This document shows positions 18,942-27,862 of a DNA stretch of 53,897 bases, piece by piece. Numbering within the stretch: the stretch's first letter is position 1; the number at the start of each line of letters is the position of its first letter. The stretch is from the NCBI GenBank assembly GCA_002478115.1, contig DLMH01000033.1, forward strand, positions 31,178 to 85,074. The letters are read 5' to 3'. The notes beneath the pieces are model-generated. The model ran no database searches. It was not told the DNA's origin and saw nothing but the letters and a program-made list of their open reading frames with translations. Position numbers and translations under genes: made by a program. Source of the stretch: Candidatus Acidiferrum typicum. Its GTDB lineage: Bacteria > Acidobacteriota > Terriglobia > Acidiferrales > UBA7541.

Positions 18942-19412
18942 ATGGAGCAACCTTTGGCCATCAAAGAACAGGAAACCTTAGCTCCTAGTTTCCTAGCCTC
19001 AGGAGCTATTTTCACCGGCATCCTGTGCCCAACAGTGTATCGGTGTCCGAACTGTCGGGCGGTCTACAAAGTGATTCTCGGCCCCGGGGATGTTTTTCTC
19101 GGTGAGGGTCATCGAACCTGCTCGAAATGCCACCAAGTGTTTCGGGACAGATCGAAGGAATGGGGGATGATTCCCCCTATGGACCGAGTTTTTTTCCTCT
19201 TTCCAATGGTCGTATGGGGTTGGATGCTAGTTGCACTCATTGTTTGCGTTCTGCTTTCTTGGCTAGATTGGACTCTTGGCGCAACCGCTGTTCTAGTGCC
19301 CATCGCGATCTTTTTTGCGGCGCCATTGATAGCGTGGTTTGTGTTTCGGGGTTACCAGATTGTCCGTTCGGTCCGTCGTTTCAATTTGGGTGGAAAAACA
19401 AAGGTTGCATGA
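18942..19412 (+). CDS. Zinc-ribbon membrane protein of unknown function
   Basis: 156 residues. It has an N-terminal cytoplasmic part with two CxxC pairs (CPNC and CSKC) that probably hold a zinc ion, followed by two membrane helices (about 85-108 and 112-135) and a short basic tail. The motif FRGYQIVRSVRRF follows the last helix. The function is not recognised. Its stop codon overlaps the ATG of mutL (ATGA at 19409-19412), so the two are translationally coupled. Codon use is lower in GC than aspS and mutL. Confidence 0.7.
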   Translation: MEQPLAIKEQETLAPSFLASGAIFTGILCPTVYRCPNCRAVYKVILGPGDVFLGEGHRTCSKCHQVFRDRSKEWGMIPPMDRVFFLFPMVVWGWMLVALIVCVLLSWLDWTLGATAVLVPIAIFFAAPLIAWFVFRGYQIVRSVRRFNLGGKTKVA

Positions 19413-21391
19413 GCAGAATTCGGATATTGGCGGAGGCGGTGGCGAATAAGATCGCGGCGGGCGAGGTGGTGGAGAGGCCGGCTTCGGTGGTGAAAGAGTT
19501 GCTGGAGAACGCGCTGGACGCCGGCGCGAATTCCGTGCGCGTTGAGACGGAAGTGGGCGGGAAGCGGATGATCCGCGTGATTGACGATGGGCACGGAATG
19601 GCGCACGACGATGCGCTGCTGGCGTTTGAGCGGCACGCGACGAGCAAGTTGCGCACGGCGGAAGACCTGCTTTCGATTGCGACGCTGGGATTTCGGGGAG
19701 AGGCGCTGCCTTCAATCGCGGCGGTCTCGCGGCTGTTGCTGGAAACGCGGGACGCTAACGAAGCCGAAGGCACGCGGGTGGAATTTGCGGGCGGGAAACT
19801 GGTGAGCGTGAAGCCGGCGGGATTGCCGGCGGGAACGACGATCAGCGTGGCGGACCTGTTTTACTGCATGCCGGCGCGACGAAAGTTCCTGAAGTCGGAT
19901 ACGACGGAGCTGGGGCACATCGCTTCGCTGGTGACGCACTACGCGCTGGCGAATCCGGGCAAGCAGTTCACGCTGACAACGCCGACGCAGGAAATTGTGA
20001 ATTGCGCGCCAGCGGAAAAGCTGGCCGACCGCGTATACCAGTTATTTGGAAAGCAGGCGCTGGACGAACTGGTGGAGATTGCGCCGGTTTCCGCAGCGTT
20101 TCGCGCGGCGATCACGGAGCCGGAAATGGAGGCGGGAGAAGAGTCGGCCACGCTGACGGTGGCGGGGTTTACTTCGCGGCCCGAAATCCAGCGGCTGAAC
20201 CGCAATGGGATTTACGTGTTTGTGAACCGGCGGCTGGTGCGGGACCGGTTGATTCTGCACGCGATTCACGAGGCTTACCGGAATATTCTGCCGCAGAATG
20301 TTTTTCCGGCGACGCTGCTGTTTCTGGAGATGCCGTACGACGAAGTGGACGTGAATGTGCATCCGGCGAAGATCGAGGTGCGCTTCCGGCGTTCGCAATT
20401 TGTGCACGACTTCACGCGCGACGCGATTCGCCGGGCGCTGATGAACACGCGGCCGATCGCGAGCTTTGCGGCAGCCGCGGTGACGATGGCGCCGAACCCC
20501 GTGGCGCCGCCGGGCTCGTTCGCGGGAGGTTTTGCGGAGACGAATGCGAATTCGGGAGTGCCGCGGGCGATTATTCCTCCGCTGGAGGAATTGGGAGTTG
20601 GATCCGGCGTTGGATCGGACTACGCCTCGGGCGGGGGATTCGATTTGACTGCGGCGCCGCAGCAACCGGTGCCGCAGCGATTTCCGTTTGAGCCGGGAGG
20701 ATCGTTCAGCCCTGGAGCGGGGATGGGAACGGCGATGCCCGCGGCGAGTTGGGCGGAGAATTTTTCGCGCGGGAACACGGAGGCGCCAGCGACGCTGCCG
20801 CGGCCGGAACAAATTGCAGATTTGAAGCCGCTGGGACAGGTGAACGCGAGCTTTATCGTGGCGGTGAATGGCGAGGGGTTGTGGATCGTGGACCAGCACG
20901 TAGCGCACGAACGCGTGCTGTTTGAGCAGCATTTGCAAGCGCGGCGGGCGGGGAAAGTGGAAGCGCAGAGGCTGTTGATGCCGATGGTAATCGAGCTAGC
21001 GCCGCGGCAACTGGTGATCTACGAAAAGATCGGGGAGGAACTGGCGGCGAACGGGTTTGAAGTGGAGCCGATGGGGCCGAAGAGCGTGGCCATACAAGCG
21101 GTGCCCGGCGGAATTGCGGCGGGTGATGCGGAGCAGTTGTTGACGGAAATACTGGATGGACTGGAGCGCGAGAACGCCGCGATTTCGATTGATACGCTGC
21201 AGGCGAAGATTGCCGCGTCCACAGCGTGCCATGCGGCGATCAAAGTAAACATGCCGTTGGACCAGACGAAGATGGAATGGTTGCTGGCGGCGCTGGCCAA
21301 GACGGATTGCCCGATGAGCTGCCCGCACGGGCGGCCGGTGGTGCTGCGGTATTCGTTGAAGGAGATTGAGAAGGCGTTTCATAGGATTTGA
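19409..21391 (+). CDS. mutL: DNA mismatch repair protein MutL
   Basis: The GHKL ATPase that links mismatch recognition by MutS to strand cutting and removal. The 660-residue product shows all N-terminal ATPase motifs: IAAGEVVERPASVVKELLEN, DDGHGM, and RHATSK followed by GFRGEALPSI. The C-terminal domain contains DQHVAHERVLFE, which fits the DQHA(x)2E(x)4E endonuclease motif of MutL proteins from bacteria without MutH. ACHAAI and CPHGRPV complete the metal site. A Gly/Pro/Ala-rich linker joins the halves. The start at ATG 19409 overlaps the upstream stop, although the frame stays open far upstream; residues before MSRIRILAEAVANKI do not belong to the family. Confidence 0.97.
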   Translation: MSRIRILAEAVANKIAAGEVVERPASVVKELLENALDAGANSVRVETEVGGKRMIRVIDDGHGMAHDDALLAFERHATSKLRTAEDLLSIATLGFRGEALPSIAAVSRLLLETRDANEAEGTRVEFAGGKLVSVKPAGLPAGTTISVADLFYCMPARRKFLKSDTTELGHIASLVTHYALANPGKQFTLTTPTQEIVNCAPAEKLADRVYQLFGKQALDELVEIAPVSAAFRAAITEPEMEAGEESATLTVAGFTSRPEIQRLNRNGIYVFVNRRLVRDRLILHAIHEAYRNILPQNVFPATLLFLEMPYDEVDVNVHPAKIEVRFRRSQFVHDFTRDAIRRALMNTRPIASFAAAAVTMAPNPVAPPGSFAGGFAETNANSGVPRAIIPPLEELGVGSGVGSDYASGGGFDLTAAPQQPVPQRFPFEPGGSFSPGAGMGTAMPAASWAENFSRGNTEAPATLPRPEQIADLKPLGQVNASFIVAVNGEGLWIVDQHVAHERVLFEQHLQARRAGKVEAQRLLMPMVIELAPRQLVIYEKIGEELAANGFEVEPMGPKSVAIQAVPGGIAAGDAEQLLTEILDGLERENAAISIDTLQAKIAASTACHAAIKVNMPLDQTKMEWLLAALAKTDCPMSCPHGRPVVLRYSLKEIEKAFHRI

Positions 21392-21393
21392 AG

Positions 21394-21418
21394 AAGTGGC
21401 GAGTGGCGAGTGACGAGC
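21394..21418 (+). repeat. GTGGCGAG-type short repeat
   Basis: GAAGTGGCGAGTGGCGAGTG then ACGAG, starting three bases after the mutL stop. Confidence 0.55.
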
Positions 21419-21453
21419 CAGGGCTGATAGACTGCGGTGCATTCGCGCGTGAC

Positions 21454-21515
21454 TTGATTCCTGGTAACTGATATCTGATCACTGATATCAGTTATCAGAT
21501 ATCAGCAATCAGGAA
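21454..21515. repeat. Inverted repeat of the ATCAG/CTGAT family
   Basis: TTGATTCCTG..ACTGATATCTGAT faces ATCAGATATCAG..AATCAGGAA around a short TGATATCA core, forming a long AT-rich hairpin between mutL and fabI. Single copies of the unit lie at 2421 and 22391. Confidence 0.7.
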
Positions 21516-21575
21516 GCAAGAGTTCAGAAACACGCGTTCGGGTGCGAGCCACTTGGAGTCCAGCTGAGGGGAAAA

Positions 21576-22340
<765 letters not shown>

Positions 22341-22343
22341 GGA

Positions 22344-22373
22344 AGTGGCTAGTGGCTAGTGGCTAGTGGCTAG
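22344..22373 (+). repeat. Tandem AGTGGCT heptamer, four copies
   Basis: Four perfect head-to-tail copies of AGTGGCT followed by AG, three bases after the fabI stop. This is the cleanest example of the GTGGCTAG/GTGACTAG repeat class in the window. Confidence 0.85.
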
Positions 22374-22390
22374 AGAAAACCATGCTTAGG

Positions 22391-22424
22391 GGCGATCAGC
22401 GATCAGATGTCAGCGATCAGGAAG
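22391..22424 (+). repeat. ATCAGCGATCAG repeat
   Basis: GGCGATCAGCGATCAGATGT followed by CAGCGATCAGGAAG, between fabI and cmk; same unit as at 2421 and 21454. Confidence 0.6.
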
Positions 22425-22506
22425 CCCGGAACTCAGAGAATAGAAAATAGAAATTGGAAAGCAGATGCAGGAAGGCGGGAAAAACTGGAAAGCGGGAATT
22501 GCCGAA

Positions 22507-23211
22507 ATGAGCGCACGGCTGACGATTGCGATTGACGGGCCGGCGGGGTCCGGGAAGAGCACGGTAGCGCGGCGCACGGCGGCGCTGCTGGGCTACTTGT
22601 ATCTGGATAGCGGAGCAATGTACCGCGCGGTGGCGCTGAAGGCGCTGGAACGCAAGATTCCGATCGAAGATGAGGCGGCGCTGGAAGCGCTGACGCGCGA
22701 AACACGGATTGAGCTGAGGCCGCCCACGCCGGAGCAGGAAACCGCGGGATTGAAAAATCGCGTGTTTCTGGACGGTCGCGAAGTGACCGAGGAGATCCGT
22801 AAGGCGGAGGTGGCGCAAGCGGCTTCGCGGCTGGCCACGATTGCGGGAGTGCGCGAAGTGCTGGTGGCGGAGCAGCAGCGCGCGGGACAGGGCGGCGGGG
22901 TGGTGATGGAGGGGCGCGACATCGGCACGGTGGTTTTTCCGAAGGCGGAGCTGAAGATTTTTCTGGAGGCTTCCGCGGAAACGAGAGCCCAGCGGCGCTG
23001 GAAAGAGCATCAGGAAAAGGGCGATAAATTTTCGCTGCTGGAAGTTTTGCAGGAAGTGCGCGAGAGAGACAAACGCGACCGGGAGAGAAAAGTTTCACCG
23101 CTGGTGCGCGCCGCGGATGCAGTGCTGCTGGACAACACGGCCATGGGAATCGAGGAGACGGCGCGGCTGATTGTGTTTCTGGCGCACGAGCGCGAGGCCG
23201 TCCACACCTGA
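22507..23211 (+). CDS. cmk: Cytidylate kinase
   Basis: Phosphorylates CMP and dCMP to the diphosphates with ATP. The 234-residue protein starts MSARLTIAIDGPAGSGKST, giving the P-loop at the expected position, then has LYLDSGAMYRAVAL, VVMEGRDIGTVVFP and RDKRDRERKVSPL (lid and NMP-binding arginines). ATG 22507 matches the family N terminus; an upstream ATG at 22465 would add 14 residues (QEGGKNWKAGIAE) and has its own GGAAAG, so it cannot be excluded. It follows fabI on the same strand after a repeat-filled spacer. Confidence 0.95.
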   Translation: MSARLTIAIDGPAGSGKSTVARRTAALLGYLYLDSGAMYRAVALKALERKIPIEDEAALEALTRETRIELRPPTPEQETAGLKNRVFLDGREVTEEIRKAEVAQAASRLATIAGVREVLVAEQQRAGQGGGVVMEGRDIGTVVFPKAELKIFLEASAETRAQRRWKEHQEKGDKFSLLEVLQEVRERDKRDRERKVSPLVRAADAVLLDNTAMGIEETARLIVFLAHEREAVHT

Positions 23212-23305
23212 CGAAGAAACTCGCGGGCTCATGATTTCGTCGGAGGCCAGCGAGCCGTGTCATGGCCGAACATATAAGACACGGGTATCTTCTGGACCTT
23301 CACGG

Positions 23306-24601
23306 ATGCCAAAGAAAGATTTAATCCCTGATGCTTACAGGACAGGCCGCTGGGCGGCGCGTGCTGGATTTCTGGCCGGCGCAATCCTACTGTTGTTCTG
23401 TAGCACTCAGGTGCTGGCGCAGACCGCCCAGAAACAAGAGGCGGGCGATTGTGTCATCCACGTGTTGTACCTCGGCAACAGTTATACCTACTACAACAAC
23501 CTGCCCGAAATCGTCTCCCGGTTAGCGAAGGCAGGGCACCAGTGCCAGGTCGATGCACGGATGGAGGCCCCCGGCGGGAAGCGGCTGAAGGATCATTGGG
23601 AAAGCGCGGCGACGCATGAAGCGCTCAATTCACAGAAGTGGGATTATGTGGTGCTTCAGGAGCAGAGCTCGCTGGGGATTGATTATTTTCTGGAAGGGCA
23701 GCCGCGGGTGACCAGCGACGAGGTCTTTTTTCCGTACGCGGAAAAGTGGGCTGCGGAAATTGCCCGGCACGGGGGACGGCCCGTGTTTTTCCTGACGTGG
23801 GCGCGCAAGGCTACGCCGGAAGACCAAGCGGCCCTGAATTACGGCTTCATGCATGCGGGCAAGAAGACCGGAGGAATCGTCGCTCCTGTCGGTCTGGCGT
23901 GGCAGCGGGTTCGCCAGGAGAAACCGGCAATGGAACTCTATCAGAGAGATGGGTCACATCCCTCGCAGGCGGGGAGTTACCTTGCGGCCTGCGTACTTTA
24001 CGCCACCCTGTATCACCGGAGTCCTGCCGGTTTGCCATCGCGCATTATGGGACCACGAGTGAATCTGGATACAGAAAAGGTGGAACCGGAGAAGAATGAA
24101 GTGCTGGTGAATCTGCCGCGCGCCGACGCCGAGTTTCTTCAAGATGCCGCTTGGGAGGCATGGCAATCGCTGGAGAAGAGAGGAGGCTACCTCACCGTCG
24201 AGCCTGCACCGGTGCCGGTTCCGAAGTTTGCTCGGGGAGGGCCGCTCTCACAGAAGAACCTTGCGGGCACGTGGCACGGTGAGATGCTTTTTTATCCGGG
24301 AGTAGGCCCCGTTCAAATGGTGCTACGACTTTCTCTGGATGAGGGTGCTTGGAAAGGGCATCTGAATATCACGCATCCGGGGAAGGACTTTGCGCCCGAA
24401 TCGATGGAACTCGAGGACCTGCGAGTTGGCGAGCGCGAATTCAGCTTCAGCGACCCGCACTCGGCGGGGGTTAACAACGCACGAGTGGAATTCCGCGGCG
24501 CGCTTGAAGGGGCCAGGGTGAAGGGTACAGCAGAAGCAAAAGTTGCAACGAAGTCGGGGACGACCGTGGAAGTGCTGGGGGATTGGTCACTGCGCAAATA
24601 G
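23306..24601 (+). CDS. Exported SGNH/GDSL-type hydrolase
   Basis: The 431-residue protein probably cleaves an ester or acetyl group outside the cytoplasm. A signal peptide (WAARAGFLAGAILLLF, cleavage near VLAQ/T) is followed by an SGNH fold. Block I reads LYLGNSYTYYNNLP, in which the nucleophile Ser lies in GNS rather than GDS. Block V DGSHPSQAG supplies the catalytic Asp and His. The C-terminal 110 residues form a separate beta-rich domain (AGTWHGEMLFYPGVGPVQM) that looks like a lipocalin-like or binding sandwich. ATG 23306 is chosen because it places the signal peptide at the N terminus; the frame remains open upstream into cmk. The substrate is unknown. Confidence 0.8.
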   Translation: MPKKDLIPDAYRTGRWAARAGFLAGAILLLFCSTQVLAQTAQKQEAGDCVIHVLYLGNSYTYYNNLPEIVSRLAKAGHQCQVDARMEAPGGKRLKDHWESAATHEALNSQKWDYVVLQEQSSLGIDYFLEGQPRVTSDEVFFPYAEKWAAEIARHGGRPVFFLTWARKATPEDQAALNYGFMHAGKKTGGIVAPVGLAWQRVRQEKPAMELYQRDGSHPSQAGSYLAACVLYATLYHRSPAGLPSRIMGPRVNLDTEKVEPEKNEVLVNLPRADAEFLQDAAWEAWQSLEKRGGYLTVEPAPVPVPKFARGGPLSQKNLAGTWHGEMLFYPGVGPVQMVLRLSLDEGAWKGHLNITHPGKDFAPESMELEDLRVGEREFSFSDPHSAGVNNARVEFRGALEGARVKGTAEAKVATKSGTTVEVLGDWSLRK

Positions 24602-24680
24602 CATCCTTGCCGGTGAGTGCCCGGGTCTGGCTGCATGGGTTAAGGCCGAAAAAGAAAAGTTGTCAGCGCACGCGCAACCG

Positions 24681-24710
24681 AAAAAGCGGCGGCGAGCCGC
24701 CACACTCCAA
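24681..24710 (+). repeat. Hairpin repeat family A
   Basis: AAAAAGCGGCGGCGAGCCGC then CACACTCCAA; one stem base is unpaired compared with the perfect copies. Confidence 0.75.
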
Positions 24711-24726
24711 GGAAGACAACCCAAGA

Positions 24727-24756
24727 GCGGCCCGCCTCAGAAGGCGGCCCCTACAA
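24727..24756 (+). repeat. Hairpin repeat family C
   Basis: CCGCCTCAGAAGGCGG (24732-24747) followed by CCCCTACA. Confidence 0.75.
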
Positions 24757-24945
24757 AGGCGAGAACAAACCCGAAGACAGACCCAAGAAAAGGCCGTAGG
24801 GCTGCAGGCCTGAGCAACAGGGGCAGACCCGAGAGAAAAGCAGCAGAGATCCAGTCAGAAAGTCGTTGGCGCAAACCCAAGAGCACAGTCAGGAGTGACT
24901 GTGCCACAAGAGCGAATCCGGCGGGGGCAGAGGAAGGATGGTGGA

Positions 24946-26175
24946 TCAGAAGGTGAGGGCGGCGGCGCGCTGGATGGCGAGCTTGTAGGTGTCGGGGAGT
25001 ATTTCTTCGATTTGGCCGAGGCGGGCGGCGCGTTCGCCGAGTACTTGCCACTCGGCACGTTCCATGGCCAGAAGAAGTTCGTAGACATCGCGGAAACGGT
25101 TCTGGCCGCCGCAGAGAGCGGCTTTGACGTCTTGCGAGACGGGGAGCTGTAGCAGGACCTCGTTCATAGGCTTATCGAGCAGGGCATCGGCGACGGAGAG
25201 AAGGCCCATGAGGAAGAGGCTGGAACTATTGTCTTGAAGGCCGGCGGGCCGGGCAATTTCTTCGCAGAAATAGGCGCGTGTGAGAGCGGTGCGGATCAGC
25301 TCCGGAGGTTTACCGCTGCTTAAGGCGATGACGGCAAAAATGGAGAGCCAGCGGCGGAACTCGCGTTCACCGAGCAGGGTGAGGGCCTGGCGGACGCTGT
25401 GGACTTCGCTGCGGAGGCCGAGGACGGGGGAATTCAGATAGCGGAGGAGGCGGTACAGCAGGGAAGGCTCGAGCTTAAGAAGTCCCTCGATGCGGTTGAA
25501 GTCCAAGTCGGAGGCAGCGACGGCGTTGAGCAACTGGAGCTGAACGAGCTTGTTGCCGGGAATCTCGCGGGTTTCGATCATGGACGGCTTACAGAAGAAG
25601 TAGCCCTGGAAATAGGTGAAGCCGAGGCTTCGAGCTTCATCAAGGTCGCGCTGAGTTTCGACTTTTTCGGCGAGGAGGGAGAGATCCGGGCTGCGGTATT
25701 TGGCGGCGAGGGATTTCCGCGCATCGGGATCAAGCAACTGGAAATCGACTTTGAGGAAGTGAGCCAGTTCGACGAAGGGGCGGGAGTGCGGGGCGTCCAC
25801 AAAATCGTCGAGGGCGAAGAAGTAGCCGGCATCGCGCAGCTCGCGGCAGATGGCAAGAATCTCGTCAGTGGGTTGAACGGTTTCCAGGATCTCCACAACA
25901 ATGCGATTCGGGGGCAGCAGACGGGGAGCGCCAAGGCGCAGGGCCAGTTCGTCGACATTGACGAAGGCGCGGGCATGGCCGGTCAAAAGTTGGAGATCGA
26001 ACAAGGTGATGGAATCGGCGATGACGCTGGCGGAGGCGTTGGCGTAGGGCGTGAAGGCATTTTGCGGGCCGCCGCGGAAGAGCAGTTCGTAGGCAAAAAC
26101 CCGCAGGCGCAGATCAAAGATGGGCTGGCGGGCTATGAATTTTTCGAGCACGAAGGCACCCTTTGCATAGTACAC
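24946..26175 (-). CDS. EAL-HDOD (YuxH-type) signalling protein
   Basis: 409 residues with an N-terminal EAL-like domain and a C-terminal HDOD domain. The EAL domain begins FIARQPIFDLRLRVFAYELL, so the signature EAL reads ELL. Other positions needed for cyclic-di-GMP cleavage (ExLRW, and the DDFGTG loop, here LDDFVD) are altered, so it is unlikely to be an active phosphodiesterase. The HDOD part (LLRYLNSPVLGLRSEVHSVRQALTLLGE) is a non-catalytic relative of HD hydrolases common in regulators. Members of this architecture influence motility or biofilm signalling in other bacteria. It stands alone downstream of rho, after a family B repeat, and may be read from the rho transcript. Confidence 0.88.
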   Translation of the reverse strand: MYYAKGAFVLEKFIARQPIFDLRLRVFAYELLFRGGPQNAFTPYANASASVIADSITLFDLQLLTGHARAFVNVDELALRLGAPRLLPPNRIVVEILETVQPTDEILAICRELRDAGYFFALDDFVDAPHSRPFVELAHFLKVDFQLLDPDARKSLAAKYRSPDLSLLAEKVETQRDLDEARSLGFTYFQGYFFCKPSMIETREIPGNKLVQLQLLNAVAASDLDFNRIEGLLKLEPSLLYRLLRYLNSPVLGLRSEVHSVRQALTLLGEREFRRWLSIFAVIALSSGKPPELIRTALTRAYFCEEIARPAGLQDNSSSLFLMGLLSVADALLDKPMNEVLLQLPVSQDVKAALCGGQNRFRDVYELLLAMERAEWQVLGERAARLGQIEEILPDTYKLAIQRAAALTF

Positions 26176-26268
26176 GGCACGGGGCTGGGGGCAAAAGCGA
26201 AGCCGGCGTGGGGAGAATGCCGTGGCAATCAGAGTAGTCCAAAAGGCTCTGGAAAAACCCGAGAAAGA

Positions 26269-26346
26269 CTTTCTTCAGGGGCTAAAGCCCAGTCGCCTCA
26301 GAGAGGTGTAAGCTGGGGCTGAAGCCCCAGCCTCCTAAAGAGAAAG
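26269..26346. repeat. Double-hairpin repeat family B, variant stem
   Basis: Constant ends as in the other copies. The right hairpin is GCTGGGGCTGAAGCCCCAGC (26312-26331), with the outer base pairs changed in both arms. It lies between rho and the EAL/HDOD gene. Confidence 0.85.
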
Positions 26347-26362
26347 AGCTTTCCGCAAGGCG

Positions 26363-27658
26363 TTAGGTGGGGGCGGACATGGAGTTGAGGAACTCCATGT
26401 TGGCTTTGGTTTTGCTGAGGCGGCTGAGCAAAAGCTCCATGGCCTCAACGGTGGAAAGCGGGCTGAGAACCTTGCGCAGGACCCAAACGCGGCTCAATTC
26501 GTCAGGAGGAAGGAGGAGTTCGTCCTTACGCGTGCCGGAGCGCTGAATATCGATGGCCGGGAACACGCGCTTATCGGCGAGGCGGCGATCGAGATAGATT
26601 TCCATGTTGCCGGTGCCCTTGAACTCTTCAAAGATGACGTCGTCCATACGGCTGCCGGTATCGATCAGGGCGGTGGCGATGATGGTGAGCGAGCCGCCTT
26701 CTTCGACGTGGCGGGCCGCGGCAAAGAAGCGGCGCGGGCGCTGCAGGGCGTTGGCGTCAATACCGCCGCTGAGGACTTTACCGGAAGGCGGGGTGACGGC
26801 GTTGTAAGCGCGGGCGAGGCGGGTGATGGAGTCCAGAAGGATGACGACATCGCGCTTGTGCTCGACGAGACGCTTGGCTTTTTCGAGAACCATTTCGGCG
26901 ACCTGAATGTGGCGCTGGGGCGGCTCATCGAAGGTGGAGCTGATGACCTCACCCTTGACAGTGCGCTGCATGTCCGTGACTTCTTCCGGACGCTCGTCAA
27001 TGAGGAGCACGATCAAAGCCACGTCCGGATGATTGACGGTGACGGAATTGGCGATGGATTGCAGCATCATGGTCTTGCCGGTGCGCGGCGGCGCATTGAT
27101 CAACCCGCGCTGACCCTTGCCGACGGGGCAGAGGAGATCGAGAACGCGGCCGGTGAGGTTCTCCTTGGCGGTTTCCATCTTCAACCGGCCCTGAGGATAG
27201 AGAGGGGTGAGGTTGTCGAAGAAGATCTTGTTGCGGGCGACCTCGGGGTCCTCAAAATTGACAGCTTCGACCTTGATAAGGGCGAAGTAGCGCTCGCCAT
27301 CCTTGGGCGGGCGGACCTGGCCGGAGACGGTGTCGCCGGTACGCAGGTCGAACTTGCGAATCTGCGAGGGGGAGACGTAGATGTCGTCCGGACCGGGGAG
27401 GTAGTTGTATTCCGGCGCGCGGAGGAAGCCGAAGCCATCCGGCAGACACTCCAAGACGCCTTCGGAGAAGATTAAGCCGCTCTTCTCGGTCTGGGCGCGG
27501 AGGATCTGAAAGATGAGCTCCTGCTTGCGCATGCCGCTAGCGCCGGGAATGTTCAATTCCTTGGCGATTTTGGCCAGATCGGTGATGTTCTTTTCTTTGA
27601 GCTCAGCCAGACTGATGCTCACTTGATTGTTGCTTTCCGTGCTTGTCTCTTTTGCCAT
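26363..27658 (-). CDS. rho: Transcription termination factor Rho
   Basis: Hexameric RNA helicase that ends transcription at untranslated RNA. The 431-residue protein has the N-terminal Rho_N helical domain ([20 protein letters not shown]), the cold-shock-like RNA-binding domain with FGFLR (77-81), and the RecA-like motor: Walker A APPRTGKT at 189-196, the Walker B region [16 protein letters not shown], and the Q/R loops [20 protein letters not shown]. The length matches compact Rho proteins without large insertions. The start is ATG 27658. It is transcribed in the same direction as lon, which lies 204 bases upstream. Confidence 0.98.
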   Translation of the reverse strand: MAKETSTESNNQVSISLAELKEKNITDLAKIAKELNIPGASGMRKQELIFQILRAQTEKSGLIFSEGVLECLPDGFGFLRAPEYNYLPGPDDIYVSPSQIRKFDLRTGDTVSGQVRPPKDGERYFALIKVEAVNFEDPEVARNKIFFDNLTPLYPQGRLKMETAKENLTGRVLDLLCPVGKGQRGLINAPPRTGKTMMLQSIANSVTVNHPDVALIVLLIDERPEEVTDMQRTVKGEVISSTFDEPPQRHIQVAEMVLEKAKRLVEHKRDVVILLDSITRLARAYNAVTPPSGKVLSGGIDANALQRPRRFFAAARHVEEGGSLTIIATALIDTGSRMDDVIFEEFKGTGNMEIYLDRRLADKRVFPAIDIQRSGTRKDELLLPPDELSRVWVLRKVLSPLSTVEAMELLLSRLSKTKANMEFLNSMSAPT

Positions 27659-27748
27659 ATATCCTGACTCGTGGTGATTTGATAGTTGAAGTGGTGGTGC
27701 TAGTTGACCTTGACATCCCGGAATGGACTGCGTGGTGGTATACCTTCC

Positions 27749-27768
27749 GGCGGAACGAATGATCCGCC
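27749..27768 (-). promoter_or_regulatory. Hairpin in the rho leader
   Basis: GGCGGA...TCCGCC (six paired bases, eight-base loop) about 90 bases upstream of the rho start. rho genes are often controlled by attenuation in the leader, but nothing else here proves that role; it could also end lon transcription. Confidence 0.3.
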
Positions 27769-27862
27769 AGGGTGGGCAACCAAACTGTCTGCAACCAGAG
27801 GCAACCCCGGGTCTTGACGATCACGCGGCCCGCGGGGGCAAGCCGTGCCCGGAGACTGCAAC

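Larger units (their letters stand above)
24602..24945. other. Repeat-filled intergenic region
   Basis: No gene seen. It contains a family A repeat, a family C repeat and a degenerate GGGCTGCAGGCCTGAGCAACA hairpin. It separates the convergent SGNH hydrolase and EAL/HDOD genes. Confidence 0.65.

Noticed and set aside
22344..22373. CRISPR array
   Set aside because: Repeat units are seven bases with no spacers, and no cas gene is nearby.
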